From contig NC_056555.1 in assembly GCF_910596095.1 (NCBI RefSeq), forward strand, positions 14,004,001-14,068,000: DNA of 64,000 nt, read 5' to 3'. This document shows, in pieces, positions 24,174 to 36,939 of the stretch; within the stretch, counting starts at the first letter, position 1; every line of letters begins with the position of its first letter. This stretch comes from Thunnus maccoyii. Lineage: Eukaryota; Chordata; Actinopteri; Scombriformes; Scombridae. The notes beneath the pieces were generated by a model. It was not told where the DNA came from, searched no databases, and saw nothing but the letters and a program-made list of their open reading frames with translations. Position numbers and translations under genes: made by a program.

Positions 24174-27100
24174 AGGTGTTTGCTGCTCAGTCATTGGACT
24201 GTGAACAAGTTTTGCTCTTTCTTTGCAAATCAGGAAGCATCAGATAGCATCAGATATTTGTCAATGGGATTTCTTCCGAGATAAGCACTAACCTATTGTT
24301 GTCATGCCAATAACAATGCAGAAAATGCCCTCACTCAGTCAACAAAGCTGGAGTTTTTTTTTTCTTTTTCAGGCACCATACACTGTACTTTATACCAATC
24401 TGCTTTCACTGGTTCGGTTGCCAAGGAACACAAATTTTCATTGCTCCATATGCTTATGGGGGCCGTGCAGATTTGTGTGCAGACTTGTGTCTAAGTAACA
24501 GCAAAGCTCGGTTTCAGGGTGTAAACAAAGCAAAGTTCATATCGGTGGGTTTGCTAAGTGTCAGGTGCTCAGAAAGTTCAACATAAGGAGATTTCTGACT
24601 TACAACATTTTAGAGCTGATCTGTAGTTACAGATTAAACTCGGTGAGGTTTAGTGTAATGCAAGGACATTTTCTGGTTTACAGCTCAGCAGAAACCCTAC
24701 AGAAAACCACACAGACAGAGAGAACTGAAAGATATTGAGTTCAAACATATTGAAAGCCACTGAGAACAAGAAGAGGACGTTTCAGGCGTACCTCTTTACT
24801 TGCTAATACCTCTTCTTCATGTACTTACTTCTACTGTATATTTTCAGCTTTACCTTTGAAACAAACCTTTTATGAGTGTGTCAGATGCGTCGAAGCTGTT
24901 AATGTGACTTGTGGCCATGTACAAACAGAACAAGGTTGTGTAAAAACTTGACGCTCTTCAACATGGAATGTGTTGTTGTCATTTCTGTTGCCTCTGGCTA
25001 CAATGAGCTCTGTATGTAGGACACACCAAAGATTACTTCCAGTGTGTGTGTTTGTGTGTGTGCGGTTCTTTTCTAGTTTAGATTGTCTTTAGTCTTCAGA
25101 AACTTCATGGAAACGGAAACTCATTGTTATAATCTTGGTAATTATTTGTCTGATGAGTTCGCATAAGTAAATCAGCTGAAACCAAAGCATTATCAATTAA
25201 TCAGTCTCAGACTGTGCAAGAATCAGATTTAGTTCAGTTAGTTTTATTTAGTTTGATGTCTGGTTTATTCACTGTGAGGCTAAACCTCCACAAAAAATGG
25301 GGCAAGCAAATCTAGCAGTGTCTGTGGTAACTGGATCCATTTCATTCAGGGTGGGAAGAGTATTTCTAAGGGCTGCCTATTATTCTATTGAGACTGAGAG
25401 AGGTACGCTGAGTGAAAGGGTCTTTTATGTTTTAGAGAAAGGTACCAATTGCTGCCAGGTCGATTAAATCAAATGGAAGCGGAGTGGATTGCGGAATCTC
25501 CTCATCTACACTTGCGGTATTCTATCTTAATGCTCCCACAGAGGAGCATTGAGGCTTAAAAGCATGTATTTTTTTGTAAACTTAACTTGTTTTATCAATA
25601 CAGCCATATTTATGACTCATATCTACCTCACACACATCTGTCTTACAATCATGAGTAAGTATTCCTGTGAGCAGTGCCACTCCCTGGGCAGGTATGAACA
25701 GAGAAAAGGTTTTCACCTACGGTGGTGTTTTCCCACATATTATCCCCCATTTCTGACATTTAGAAATGCACAAATAATAATAATAAAAACATTCTTCATC
25801 TCTGCTCTCTTCAGATAATCTCCCTGGTGATGATGTCAATTGGAGTGTATGCCCGCATGATGAAACATGCAGGTAAATTATTCTCCATTGATAGAACATA
25901 TCGTCTTTCTCCATGTTTGGTGTGAGATACTGGGAGTATCAAGTGTCAAAACAGTGCTTGTGCGTTGGCTGTGTGTTTTCACAAAGCTTTTTTTTTTTAG
26001 TCAGGCTGCTCTCACAGTGAGAGAACAGTATCAAAATCTGTGTTGTACAGGAGATAAAATGCAGCAAAGTAAAAGAAATGTGTTTGTAACAATACAAATA
26101 CACCAAGATAAATGTTTTCTGTTCCAAGAGGTTAAGACAAGACTTTTCTCTGTACACATCAGTATCTGAACCCCCCTTTTCTTCTTTACCCCAGAGGCGG
26201 CTTGGGCTTGTCTGTCAGTGGACCCTGCTATGATGCTGATGGTCGTGGGGGTCCTCATGTTTATCCTCACCTTCTGTGGCTGTGTGGGCTCCCTGCGAGA
26301 AAACATCTGCCTGCTGCAGACAGTAAGTCAGCAGTTTTTCAACCATCAGGATATAATATATTTTCCGTGACTGTGATTTTTGAGGAACATGTCTTATCAG
26401 CTTTTAGTTGTCTAGTTTTTTCCAATATTGTACATCTCCTTCAAGTTGAGAGTGTTAAAAGTAACAGTTGCGTTTGCATGGAGATACAGATTCTCACTGA
26501 ATTTAACTTTTAAAATTCAAAACTGTCAAAACTTACAGTGGTGTTACTATCTCTCTCTTTCCTTCTCGCAGTTCTGTATCTGTCTGACTGTGATCTTCCT
26601 GCTCCAGCTGGCTGCTGGTATTTTAGGATTCATCTTCTCAGATAAGGTAAAGAAATAATCCCAGAGTGTTTAAATATATCTCCTAGAACCATTTACTTAA
26701 GCTCAAAGCTGTCTAATTACAGTGCATGAAAAGGTGTTTTTTCGTGTTAAATTTCATGTTGTTTTAAGTGATGACTGTACTTGTGATGCCTGTAACGCAT
26801 TGGTTTCTTTCTAATTCTCCTGGTAAATGATTGATTTATCGATTGATTTATTGATTGACTGATCCCAACAGATGTCTCCTTTGAAAAAAGTCCATGTGGT
26901 GGTACTTAACAATACAATTCCTTTGTTATTATTTTTTGTTGGTTTGGTTTAGTTTCGTTGTTTGCTAAATCCCACACAAGATCTAGAACCATTATAGAAA
27001 ATATATATACTGTAATTATTATATTATATATCAAATCTAGTCATCCACAAGAAGCTAAAACTGTACAATATCATTGATGCACCTTTAAAAAAGGTAATTT

Positions 27101-28292
27101 AAATGGTTTTTATGGGCTCTTATAGACAATTTGTTTATTGTAAAGAATAGTGAAAGAACACCCGCTGCTGGGCTTTGCTGACTACAGCAAAATTTTACTC
27201 TTGAACATAATGTAAGAATGAGCTCACATGCATGATGGTATTTGATGTGATTCTATTTGTTTAAGACATGAGGAGCTTAAGATGAGTTGGCTTTAAACAT
27301 AAACAGTTTTATGTCTTGCTCAGTGATGCCACTGATGTGAAAACTTGCATTTTATATTCATGTTATGTTATGTTTGTACATACTCTTAAACTACTCTTTT
27401 TACATGCTTTGCCAGGCAAGGAATAGAGTGACTGAGGTGATCAACAATGCTATAGTCCACTACAGAGATGACATTGATCTGCAAAATCTTATTGACTTTG
27501 GTCAGAGAGAGGTGAGGATTTAAGTCCAAACATAGTTTTGAATTGTCAGGAGTCACGCCATACTGGAATATATTTCATCATCATTTTATCTTTAAAAATA
27601 TCAGAGCAATAATAGTAATTCAGTTTTTGTTTCTGATCTTTTCCATCTCTAATGCCACATGTCTCCTCAGTTTGGCTGCTGTGGTGGCGTAACGTACACT
27701 GACTGGTCCCAGAACATGTACTTCAACTGCACCAAGAACAATCCCAGTAGAGAACGCTGCTCTGTCCCCTACTCATGTTGTATCACATCCAAAGACAAGG
27801 TCATCTTCTTTTGAGATTCTGTTGATACCTTTTTTATTTTGTTATGTTTTTTTTAATGTATATATATATTTCCCCCCTGTGTATGTCTATGTGTGCAGGA
27901 GGTTATTAATACCATGTGTGGCCAGGGCATGCAGGAATTTAAATACGCTGAAGCTGGAACCCACATCTACACTAATGGCTGTATAGACAAACTGGTTAAC
28001 TGGATTCACAGCAACCTGTTCTTACTAGGAGGTGTTGCACTGGGACTGTCCATACCACAGGTAGGATGTAGTGTGCAGCCTACATACCAACACACACATG
28101 CATGTTGTGCTCAAATCCCTACAGGTAGACACTTCAGAGGCTGCAGCCAGCTGCTGGTGATGCATCTGTCATATGTTCTCTCCTCTGCAGCTGGTTGGGA
28201 TCCTCCTGTCTCAGATGCTAATCAACCAGATCAAAGACCAAATCCAACTCCAGAACTACAACCAGAGACACCGCTCCGACCCATGGAGCTGA
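23689..28292 (+). CDS. tspan33: Tetraspanin-33 (TspanC8 subgroup)
   Basis: A four-pass membrane protein; TspanC8 tetraspanins bind the protease ADAM10 and control its exit from the ER, and TSPAN33 (penumbra) also acts in erythroid and B-cell biology. Eight exons join in frame: 23689-23784, 25815-25872, 26195-26322, 26572-26646, 27416-27511, 27671-27799, 27899-28060 and 28191-28292. They encode 281 residues, about the human length. The N-terminus reads FSYVSPVVKYLLF, then come VGVLMFILTFCGCVGSLREN and FLLQLAAGILGF. The large extracellular loop carries eight cysteines, including the tetraspanin CCG motif (FGCCGGVTY), PYSCC, MCGQG and TNGC; eight defines TspanC8. The last membrane segment is SNLFLLGGVALGLSIPQ and the tail ends HRSDPWS. 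It lies upstream of smo in the same direction, as in human. Which fish paralogue (a or b) it is cannot be told here. Confidence 0.96.
24125..24172. repeat. (CA)n microsatellite
   Basis: A pure CA run of about 24 units in tspan33 intron 1. It is one of the longest uninterrupted dinucleotide tracts in the window and likely polymorphic. Confidence 0.95.
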
Positions 28293-29639
28293 CCATGGCC
28301 AGGTTAGACCAGCAGCTGTGGGTTGATGGGTCGAGCCACTAATGCCAGTCCTCTGAAAAAACATCTGTCAAAAGGAGGCGTCTGCCTGGAATGAACATTA
28401 CATCTTATTCCTCTTGGATTTAAAAATACAAAACTTGTATTAAGAGAGCACGTGGACAAAAAAGTAACATGCTTTCAAATACATGGTGCAGAGGTGCAAG
28501 TATAAAGGAGACAGGTGGAGAAATAGGACTCTGTCGCCACCTTCTGGACATAGACCAAGCTTGTATTTACTGTACTTTTTACAGTAATTAGTAAAACCAA
28601 AGCAGATGAAGAGGGGTATTTGGTGCTGGAGGTCCTATTGACAGGATCATATTGACCTTCAATTCTGAAATCTATGTTTTGTGTTTGTTTTTTTCTCAAC
28701 TGCATCCATTATACTGCAAATGTTAACTATCTGAAAAGGGAATTGTATTTTCTAACATAATGGCTGCAAGCATTTGTGAGGTGCATTTGGCATTTGATAC
28801 TCTCTGGAATATATATCATAGATCCTTTCCATTCATGTTTTAGCAATGTCTAATATGCATTTTTAACTTCATAGTTACAATATCAGTGTAAGTACACCAA
28901 CTTGACACAAAGCTTGAGCAATGCACATGTACCACTTGGTATGAACTTTTCTATAATTTTACAGGTTTTTGTAAAAACAGATATTTATTTCTGGGTCCCA
29001 AAATACCTTGTACCCTTGTTACAAACATAAATGAATAGTATGATATGATTTTAATGATTTTAATGTGTTTTGTTTGATGTGAACTTTAATGGTCTTACTC
29101 TCTATAACGTGGCCACGTTGTCGTGCCAGGACCTCACACTGCACATGATGTCATTTCCTCCTCACATTTTAGCCAGCTGACAGCCTGCATTACTGCACAA
29201 CTGCTGGATTTTGTTGGGTGTACGTCTCAGTACACTGCCATTACAAATACACTTTTGCCAAACAACACAGGCTATGTACACCGTTCATATTCTGTACATA
29301 TGTCATGGCGGATATATTCTCAATTCTGTATGCATCGTTTGAATCCTGTCTCACCTTTTGCTGTCTCAGTTTTTCTTGTGTAATAATTTTCAACTAAATT
29401 TCTACAAAAGGAATGGGAACTCTGTACTTTCTAACTAAAGAAAAGAGATGTGTGAACATCTCAAGTGCTGTAGTAGTCTTGTCACCTAACCAAAAACTGC
29501 TTTATATCAGAGTTTTATTTAATCTGACAACAGAGGAAAGTGTATCTGAATTTTAACAGTTGTTGTATGGATTTGGGTTTAACATGTTTGTAAATGTCTA
29601 GTATTGAAATCTGTCCCTCTGGAATACAGATGGGAGACA
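28293..29639 (+). other. tspan33 3' UTR and flank
   Basis: AT-rich sequence following the tspan33 stop, with no coding content recognised. An open frame at 29123-29383 has no homology that I can see. I could not place the polyadenylation site confidently. Confidence 0.5.
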
Positions 29640-30060
29640 AATTAAAAGAAAAACCGGTACGGGTCTGAATGCTCGACCCCTACAGTGAGGGGATCTGGTG
29701 GCTCTGTTATGTTGTGGAGAGCATTTTGCTGGCATAGTTTGGGTCCACTTGTCTCCTTAGAGGGAAGAGTCACTGCAAGTCAATACAAAGTTGTTCTGAA
29801 TCATCACCTTTGATGAAACATTTCTATCCTGACGGGAGTGGTCTCTTCCAGGATGACAATGCCCCAATTCACAGGGCACGAGGGGTCACTGAATGGTTTG
29901 ATGAGTATGAATATGATGTGAATCATATGCTATGGCCTTTGCAATCACCAGATCTCAACCTGTTTGAACACCTATAGGAGACTTTGGACTGACATGTTGG
30001 ACAGCGCTCTCCACCACCTTCATCAAAACACCAAATAAGGGAATATCTTCATCCTACTGA
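29640..30060 (+). pseudogene. Tc1/mariner-like transposase fragment, decayed
   Basis: Translation gives the C-terminal half of a Tc1-like DDE transposase. Recognisable blocks are GSGLFQDDNAPIHRARGV, corresponding to the second catalytic Asp region, and [15 protein letters not shown], the family's CPQSPDLNPIEHLW block. A stop codon replaces the Trp expected after EHL, and the upstream block around SVMLWRAFCW is separated by a frame change. No terminal inverted repeats or N-terminal DNA-binding domain were found, so this is a dead, truncated copy of a cut-and-paste element. Confidence 0.8.
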
Positions 30061-30559
30061 ATTGTGCAGTTGTCATGTTTAATTCTTCCTGCATATTGTC
30101 TTAACACAAATTGCACTCTCAACTAAGAGTTTTCCTCAAATTTGAAACATATAACACAGTCAAGGAACAGCATGTCTACCTCAGCAAATGTGTATCTGCA
30201 ACACAACTCTGAATGTTTGATTGTACTTCTAAAGTGATTGTAGTCGTGAAGAAGCACAGTCCAGGTACAAGTGTGGCTTACGTAGATAGTTTTCTAAGTT
30301 GTTTCAGTACAATCCTTAAAGTTTCTTGCTGAACAGTATGATTTTTTTCACAACAATAGAAGTACACAATAAATAACGGTGAATATATATTTCTTGTATT
30401 TATATGCCTTGGCACAAAATGTAAAAGTATGATTATCTTCAATTGAACCAGTGATGTTTTGACTGCAAAAGATAAAAAAAGACTCATTTGAAAGCAGATG
30501 TGAAATTTAAACACTTTTATTGAATGATTTTTTTCCCTATTTTTGTAATCATGAACCAA
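30061..30559. other. Intergenic spacer
   Basis: AT-rich sequence between the transposase remnant and the minus-strand pseudogene. No gene was seen. Confidence 0.45.
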
Positions 30560-32091
30560 TTAGCTTTTGGGGGTAATTAAGAGTGTCCAACTGATGAATT
30601 GTTTTGGGGAAAGCGGGAGAAAACCAGAATAGTCACTGTCCTGCCCCTTCCTAATGTAAGTGTAGAAGAGATCTCTGAGTTGTTTTATGATCACCAGAGT
30701 TCCCTTGCTGGAAATTGTCTTTAAGCTCTTGAAACGCAAGCTCAGTTTCACACAGAAGCAAATCCTCATCCATGATATAGTATACTGAATGCCTGCTTTC
30801 AACTTCAGAGTTGTGGAGGTATTTGCACTTCAGCTGTGCCAGTAAACGGTGAATCAATGTTTTGGCAAACAGCTTTGCAAAAAATGTCTTGATCCTGCTC
30901 TTCACACCTTTTGCACACAGTTTGTACTCACTTCCTTTTCTTGGACTCACAGTGTCTGAATGTTGCAGACTCTTTGCCTCTTCAATAAGCAAATGAACTA
31001 AGCCACTACAGCCTTGATCTCAAAAGAGGATTCAGATTGCAGGAGTTTATATTTGGACCCCTTCACTTCATCGAATAGAGTTTCTGTTATTTCATGATCC
31101 TTGTTTCTGATTATTTCCTGGACAGCTTTCCTAGTTTTTATCACAAAGCTGTCTTGTGATGTAACATTCTCTGGAGTGTCTTCCTCCCCAGTTTTCACTG
31201 GTGAGTCACAGCAGTCATCAGTGTCCTCCCAGTCTAGATCCTCCTTCAGATCTTCTTCCTCTGTGTCCATCTGTATATGAGTGGCCCAATTCTATCTTGG
31301 CCTGCATGGCAGAGGTGGGCACAAATTTTTCACCTTTGTCAAGAATTCTTTCATTTTGCAGGCATGACAAACCATAACATCCAGTCTGCAGGCAGGAATA
31401 TTACACTGGATTATAATTGGCTCCTCGGTGTGAGTACAATCGGAGAGGGCCGAGTTTACACTTTCTGCAACCTTTTCCATGATCAGGTTTGTCAAGCGTT
31501 CTGAGCTCACACGGCGGACTTCACCCTGAATCTCTAGAGCCTGAGCGAAACTCTGATGGACAGTGTCACCCAGGCTGGCGTGAATGTTCTCCTCAGAGAC
31601 GACCACATGTGTGTTCTGTAGACCTGTCAGTACTGCACTTGAAATGGATATTACGAATTCCAATTCCTCTGCCAACAGGACCTTTGTGGCATCATCAGGA
31701 GAACCTGATTTCAACAGCCTCCACTGTTCTGCCGTCATCTTTTCCAAAAAGGAACGAATCATTTGGCGAACACTGTCAGCTGTAAGCACCAGTATCTAAT
31801 CCATCTGTGATTCTCCTGTTCTATTCATGTGCATTATCCACAAGTTTGTGTAGCTGTCATACTGGAGGTGACAAACCTCTGTGGTGTCCTGTGTTGCTAT
31901 GGCTACCCTCAGTGAGATTTACGCTCACCTGTAGAGGGTATTGAGTAAAGTCCAACAGCTTCATCCAGCGGCAGGCCAATCTTGCTTAAGACACCATGGT
32001 GCAGAACTGTTGCCCCAGTTGTGCCATAAACACTGACGTGAGACCCAATAGACATAGCTTTCTGCAAAAACTTTCCATCCACGGTGCCTCC
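30560..32091 (-). pseudogene. Decayed copy of an apparent teleost-specific protein family (unnamed)
   Basis: Two minus-strand segments fit together across a GT-AG intron with matching phase. An exon at 31929-32091 (GTVDGKFLQKAMSIGSHVSV onward, ending YSIPST) joins a segment starting at 31779 (ADSVRQMIRSFLEKMTAEQW). The latter continues through PDDATKVLLAEELEF and EEPIIIQCNIPACRLDVM. After about 31292 the likeness carries on in other frames: an acidic stretch (MDTEEEDLKEDLDW), KAVQEIIRN, KYKLLQSESSFEIKAV, EEAKSLQHSDTVSP, then a basic KSRIKTFFAKLFAKTLIHRL and finally RDLFYTYIRKG. At least three frame changes and an in-frame stop interrupt it. The layout recalls an uncharacterised protein family I associate with teleosts, but I cannot name it or its function. 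A rapidly evolving gene with unrecognised introns remains possible. Confidence 0.55.
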
Positions 32092-33960
32092 CTAAAACAG
32101 TGAAAAGACTCATTAGGAACCTGAAAACTATGATTATATTCATATCAATCAATGATCAATAAATGTCATTCATGAATAAGACTAAACAACAGAGACTCAT
32201 TATTATTATAATAACACAAGATGACCTACACATTTTAATTTATAAGACTATGTTAATTCCAATCAACTCCAAAAAATGGCTGCCACAGTGACTTTTAGGC
32301 CTACTTTAAGAATTGAGTTGGTTTGAGTAATTGCATAAGTGACACTATTAAGGTCAGGGTTTAAACAGCTTCATACAGCCTCTTAACTGCTATGTCTGTG
32401 GTCTGAAAAGGTCATAAAAATGAACAAATTACAGTTCTGTTAATTACAGACTCTATTCTCCAACACAGTCAAATATTTAGACGTAGCCTGTAAAAATATT
32501 CTGGAAATAAATAAAATATAAGTTCACTTTGCAGTTAAACTGGAAAAAGTTTATAAACACACGAATTTGGAGTAATAATAAAGAGCAATATAGAAATTTA
32601 CACAAAAAACCCACTAAACCTAAGAAGGACTGAAAGCTGACAACAGAAACACAGGTGAAATAACAAGCAAGTGAAGAAATAAAAACTGCGTCACACCACT
32701 CATAGGTTAGAGAAATGCCGACTGCACGATGCTAGTAAACACCTGCCTCTCGTTAGCTAACAGAACATCAAACCACAAGAAAACACCAAGGACTTCGCCT
32801 AAATTGACGAGGAAATACATACTTTAACTATACGAACTCACAAAATGGACTAAGTATAACATTAATCGGATGATAATAAAATATGTCAGTGTTACTAATT
32901 GTTTTACAGTTAGCCTTTAGAGTTTTTGTTTAGAGAAAGTAAAGACAGAAATACACTTAGCTAACATGCACAAAGTAGCCTAAATGTTTGAATGCATACT
33001 AATTTATATTATGACGATGTAATAGTATTTTTCTGTAAATTACTTTCCTTTTTGTGCATTTTCTCTTCTCCATAATCGTCACAATCAATACAGTAAACTA
33101 TATGATCTCAGCAAATAATACATTTGCATCCACCTGTTTCGTCAACAACATATTCGCTGCGTGCATCAACTAGAAGAAAGAAATTCACAAAGTGAACGCT
33201 AGATGTCACTCAGATGTCAACAGATATCTGTAGTAGCCTAGTTTCTACCTGCAAAAAGGTAGAGATGGTAGGGTCTCAAAATAAGGAGTCAGTGGACAAG
33301 GCCCTATTGGCCATGAGATAGTGAAAACTTCTTAGAGCATTATACAGTTTACCCCTTTATGTCAGGAGTCTGTCTCTAAAATCAGCTGGACGCACCACTT
33401 TACACCAGACAATGTCTAAAGTCCCATCTGTTGAAGGACGTGGGGAAAGGGCATTCACTGTTTTTCCCCTGAGTTTTGTGTAATTGAAACAGAATCACTG
33501 TCCAAAACGGGGGGTTTTCAATAACCGGCTGGATGGGCAAAATAGGCTATGCCATGCAAACGATTGTCAAATTCCCAGGGACCGTTCATATATGTGGATT
33601 GGTCATAGAGCAGGACAATCCGAACTGCCTGCTGTCTTATTGAGAATCAATATTTATTCACGTATAGTAGATGAATTTGTCCGGAGGCGCACACATAGCC
33701 CATAACTGCATACACATGTCCTGCATAGACTTTGTTTGAAAACGTAAAACAAGAGGGACAAATGCAGCAGGGTAAAAACAGCAATGCTGCAAAATAGTTA
33801 TATCCTATAATTAAAATGTCTGATAGTTTTCGCTTTCATCGGGCTCTCCCTCCCACTTTCAGCACTTCTCTTTGCAACTGGCGCGCACTGCGTTTTTACG
33901 CACGACTCCAGTGACACTGTGGCGGAGTGCATGCAGGCCGTCAAAGTATAAGCGTTTTGG
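32092..33960. other. Intergenic, AT-rich
   Basis: No ORF with recognisable homology. The upstream exons or promoter of the minus-strand pseudogene could lie here but none was identified. Confidence 0.4.
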
Positions 33961-33989
33961 TGTCACCGCTGCAAGAAGATGATGCAGCT

Positions 33990-34506
33990 GCCTGATCTGA
34001 TTTTTATTCTCTTGGTTGGTACCTGGAGGAAGATGGAGGTTTTATTTTTGATGGAGGCGTCTGCCACTTCGCCGTGGCCACCAACACCGTGTAGGATGCC
34101 ACCGACGAGAAGTTGTAGCCTACAAGCTGAGCCACGACCTGACTCCGGTCCAGAGTCTGACCCAGAGAGGAATCTTGAAGGGAGATAAAGGGATGGATTA
34201 TCCGCAGTTTTACCGGGTTGGAGGGATGAGTGGAAGGCAACTTTCAGTGTCCACGTATTATTACCGTTTGATGAAAATGGCACTCTGATCAGCTACGGTG
34301 TGGTAACAGATAACAGATGCGGTTACTGCGAGCTGCTGGACCTGGCAGATATCTCTAACGTGCTGTACAGGGAACACATCCCTGCGGGACCCGTGAGACG
34401 CAGCAGCGCGTCCGTCGCATTCCTGGTGGATGTGGAGAGATCAAGTCCCGAGACTTATATTCCTCACAGCCATACCAAGACAAATCCACAACGACCAGCT
34501 TATTAA
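33990..34506 (+). pseudogene. Unrecognised protein-coding remnant
   Basis: Three plus-strand frames in succession give protein-like sequence. The order is WYLEEDGGFIFDGGVCHFAV (about 34015-34080), then VVAYKLSHDLTPVQSLTQRG (about 34115-34180), then WRDEWKATFSVHVLLPFDEN continuing through GTLISYGVVTDNRCGYCELL and DLADISNVLYREHIPAGPVR to a stop at 34504-34506. Base composition is clearly higher in GC than the flanks, as in an exon. One TAG interrupts the first block, and the frame changes at least twice. The last block is open for over 90 codons and has a CGYC cysteine pair. I do not recognise the family. It looks like a broken single-exon gene or the decayed exons of a host gene. Confidence 0.45.
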
Positions 34507-36700
34507 CATTAACATGCTGCAGAGCTTCTTTATACACGCTCATTCACATAATTAAGAATTGAATATAAATCAGGGAAAGCGCCCAGTTTACTTTCACAAG
34601 TGTTAATACAATCTTTTTTTTAAATAAATGGCATATATAACAGAGCAGGATATGGTAGAAAAAAATTGCAAAATAATTGCAAGAGGATCAGTCCATCTAG
34701 CTTTTTGTTAAAGATTGTGAAAGAGATGGAAAAGTGTTGGTTGGAATAATATAAATAAATGAATAAATAAATAAATAAAAGTGGACAATATCGATAAAAC
34801 CTCCTATTGCTGTATACCTTATTTTATAGTGATAATGATATGATATAGTTTTTTGAAAAAGGTTATTGAGAGACTCATTGATTTGCATCATTACTCAAAA
34901 TAGCACAAGACAACCATGGATAATAAATTTAGAGCTGACTTGAAGAGAGGAAAAAAATCTCTACCAGTTTACAAATTTGTGTTGTTTCACAATATTGTTT
35001 TATTCATATAAACACATGAATTGCTGAAAACTACAACTAGTTTTTTTTTATCTATGACATTTGTTGTAATGTTTTGAAATAACAGGCCTGCATGTCACAG
35101 TAAAGATTAGACTTGGGATAACATAGTGGTTGGAACAAATGACGCTAATGAAGTGCTCTGACATCACTGGACCACCTACCTCTGTCTTGTAAACTCACAA
35201 ACATTTTCAAGAAATCAAAGACATTTAATGTGGACAGATAATACCTAATAATATAACTAACAGATGACAGAGCTAAAATAACTTATACTAATATGTGTTT
35301 ATACATACACACAACACATACTCAAATCATAATGATTAGAGAAAAGCAATTTGTCCTGAAAACAACACTCAACATTGTTGACAGAGGTTGTGTTTCATCA
35401 TCGGGAAGAGTATATTACTATCTCATAGTCTTGTTCTGTATCAAGTCATTATGAATCATACTAGAGTGTTACATTGGTGTTGATCTCAATGTAGGTGGTA
35501 ACATTTGTTTTCTCTATTCAGATGTCGACAGTGTATCAATGTTGGATGTGGCTGGAGCCAACATGTCTGTTCCTGGCAAACTGCAGGAGTAAAGAATGTA
35601 AGAATATATGTATTTCTCCTCAGTACAAAGGCTTTTCCAAACATTATATATGTTCTACATTTATGCTACATTTCCAGGTGCTACACTTAAGCATCAGTAT
35701 ATCACCACATTCATTTTGAGACATCTGTAAAAATGTCAGAGTCCTTAATTCAACATTTGGGAAACAAATAGTTACATTTCTAAAGTTCAAATAGAACCTT
35801 CATGGTGAATGTTAAACCTGCTGAATTTCTTCCACTTACTTCCTTCTGCAGTACAGTGTTTGCCAAATGATGAAGTCAGGAATTAACCTTTCTGTGTGAA
35901 CTTCTCTGAACTCTCTGAACATCACCCACATTAACATTTTTGAGGTGAAAGACATGAGAAGATGAGGTAACACGTTTCAAACATTGTGCTTGTTTTACTG
36001 TCAGAAGCCAGAGATCTCCTCCACCACTCCCAGTGACATGTCTTTCTACAGCAGAAACCATGCAGTCTTGTCAGGTCATAACCTCAATGACGTGACCAGA
36101 GTGAGGATCCAGGCAAACATGGACTGCACTCCATGAGAGTGAGTCAGTTTAGTGGCTGTTTACACTACCAAAACAATCCCATAACAGTAATTGAAAGGGA
36201 ACTTCCACTCATTAAGAATTCATAATTCTGAAAAGATAATTCAGTGAACTAATGAATGTGCACTGCTCTTTCATAAAGCCAGAAACTGGACTTGAGATAT
36301 AAACAAAAATGAACAACGAAAAAACGTACATAGATACATAGCAAATAAGTTATGCTGAAATTCACTATTGTGCTTTTTATAATAATAAGTGTAATAAATA
36401 CAAATGCTATGTAAAAGTCTGTATTGATAATGTACTAACCCTGCTTAAAATCATGTTCCTTGATAGAGACCTGATACTTAATGATAAATAATGTTGTATT
36501 TGCACCTTTACTACAAAGAGCATTGGGCTTTACTGCCTTAACTAGGCTAAATTGATGTTTAATTCTAGCTTCTTTTTATAAGAATATCCATTGTAAACAA
36601 AAAACTGATGAAATGTTATGCTTCTTGTGGTTTTCTGTTATTTATATACTGTTATGATTTTGGATACCTATGCTAAATATGGTCAAACCTCCAAAACTTG
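34507..36700. other. Intergenic; one possible exon-like patch
   Basis: AT-rich. A patch at about 35520-35590 follows a pyrimidine-rich TCTCTATTCAG acceptor and reads DVDSVSMLDVAGANMSVPG before a stop. Its relation, if any, to the remnant at 34.0-34.5 kb is unknown. A (TAAA)n run lies near 34750-34780. Confidence 0.35.
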
Positions 36701-36939
36701 AGGTTAATATATGTAGAAATGCTCCCTGCAAGTCAAAAGCCAGGGCTTAAACCTGCCATGAACGCCTCATTTGAAGCATGTTTTTCTACCTTGCCACAAG
36801 CTGACATCAGCTCATCGCACATCCCCATAAATAGCTGTCCATTCTGTAGGCTCGGTGGCTAAGATTGTTGCTAAGGCCATGTCCACTCTCATGTTTTGGA
36901 TCAGATTCAGACTCAAACATGTATGAATTTCTATGAAAA

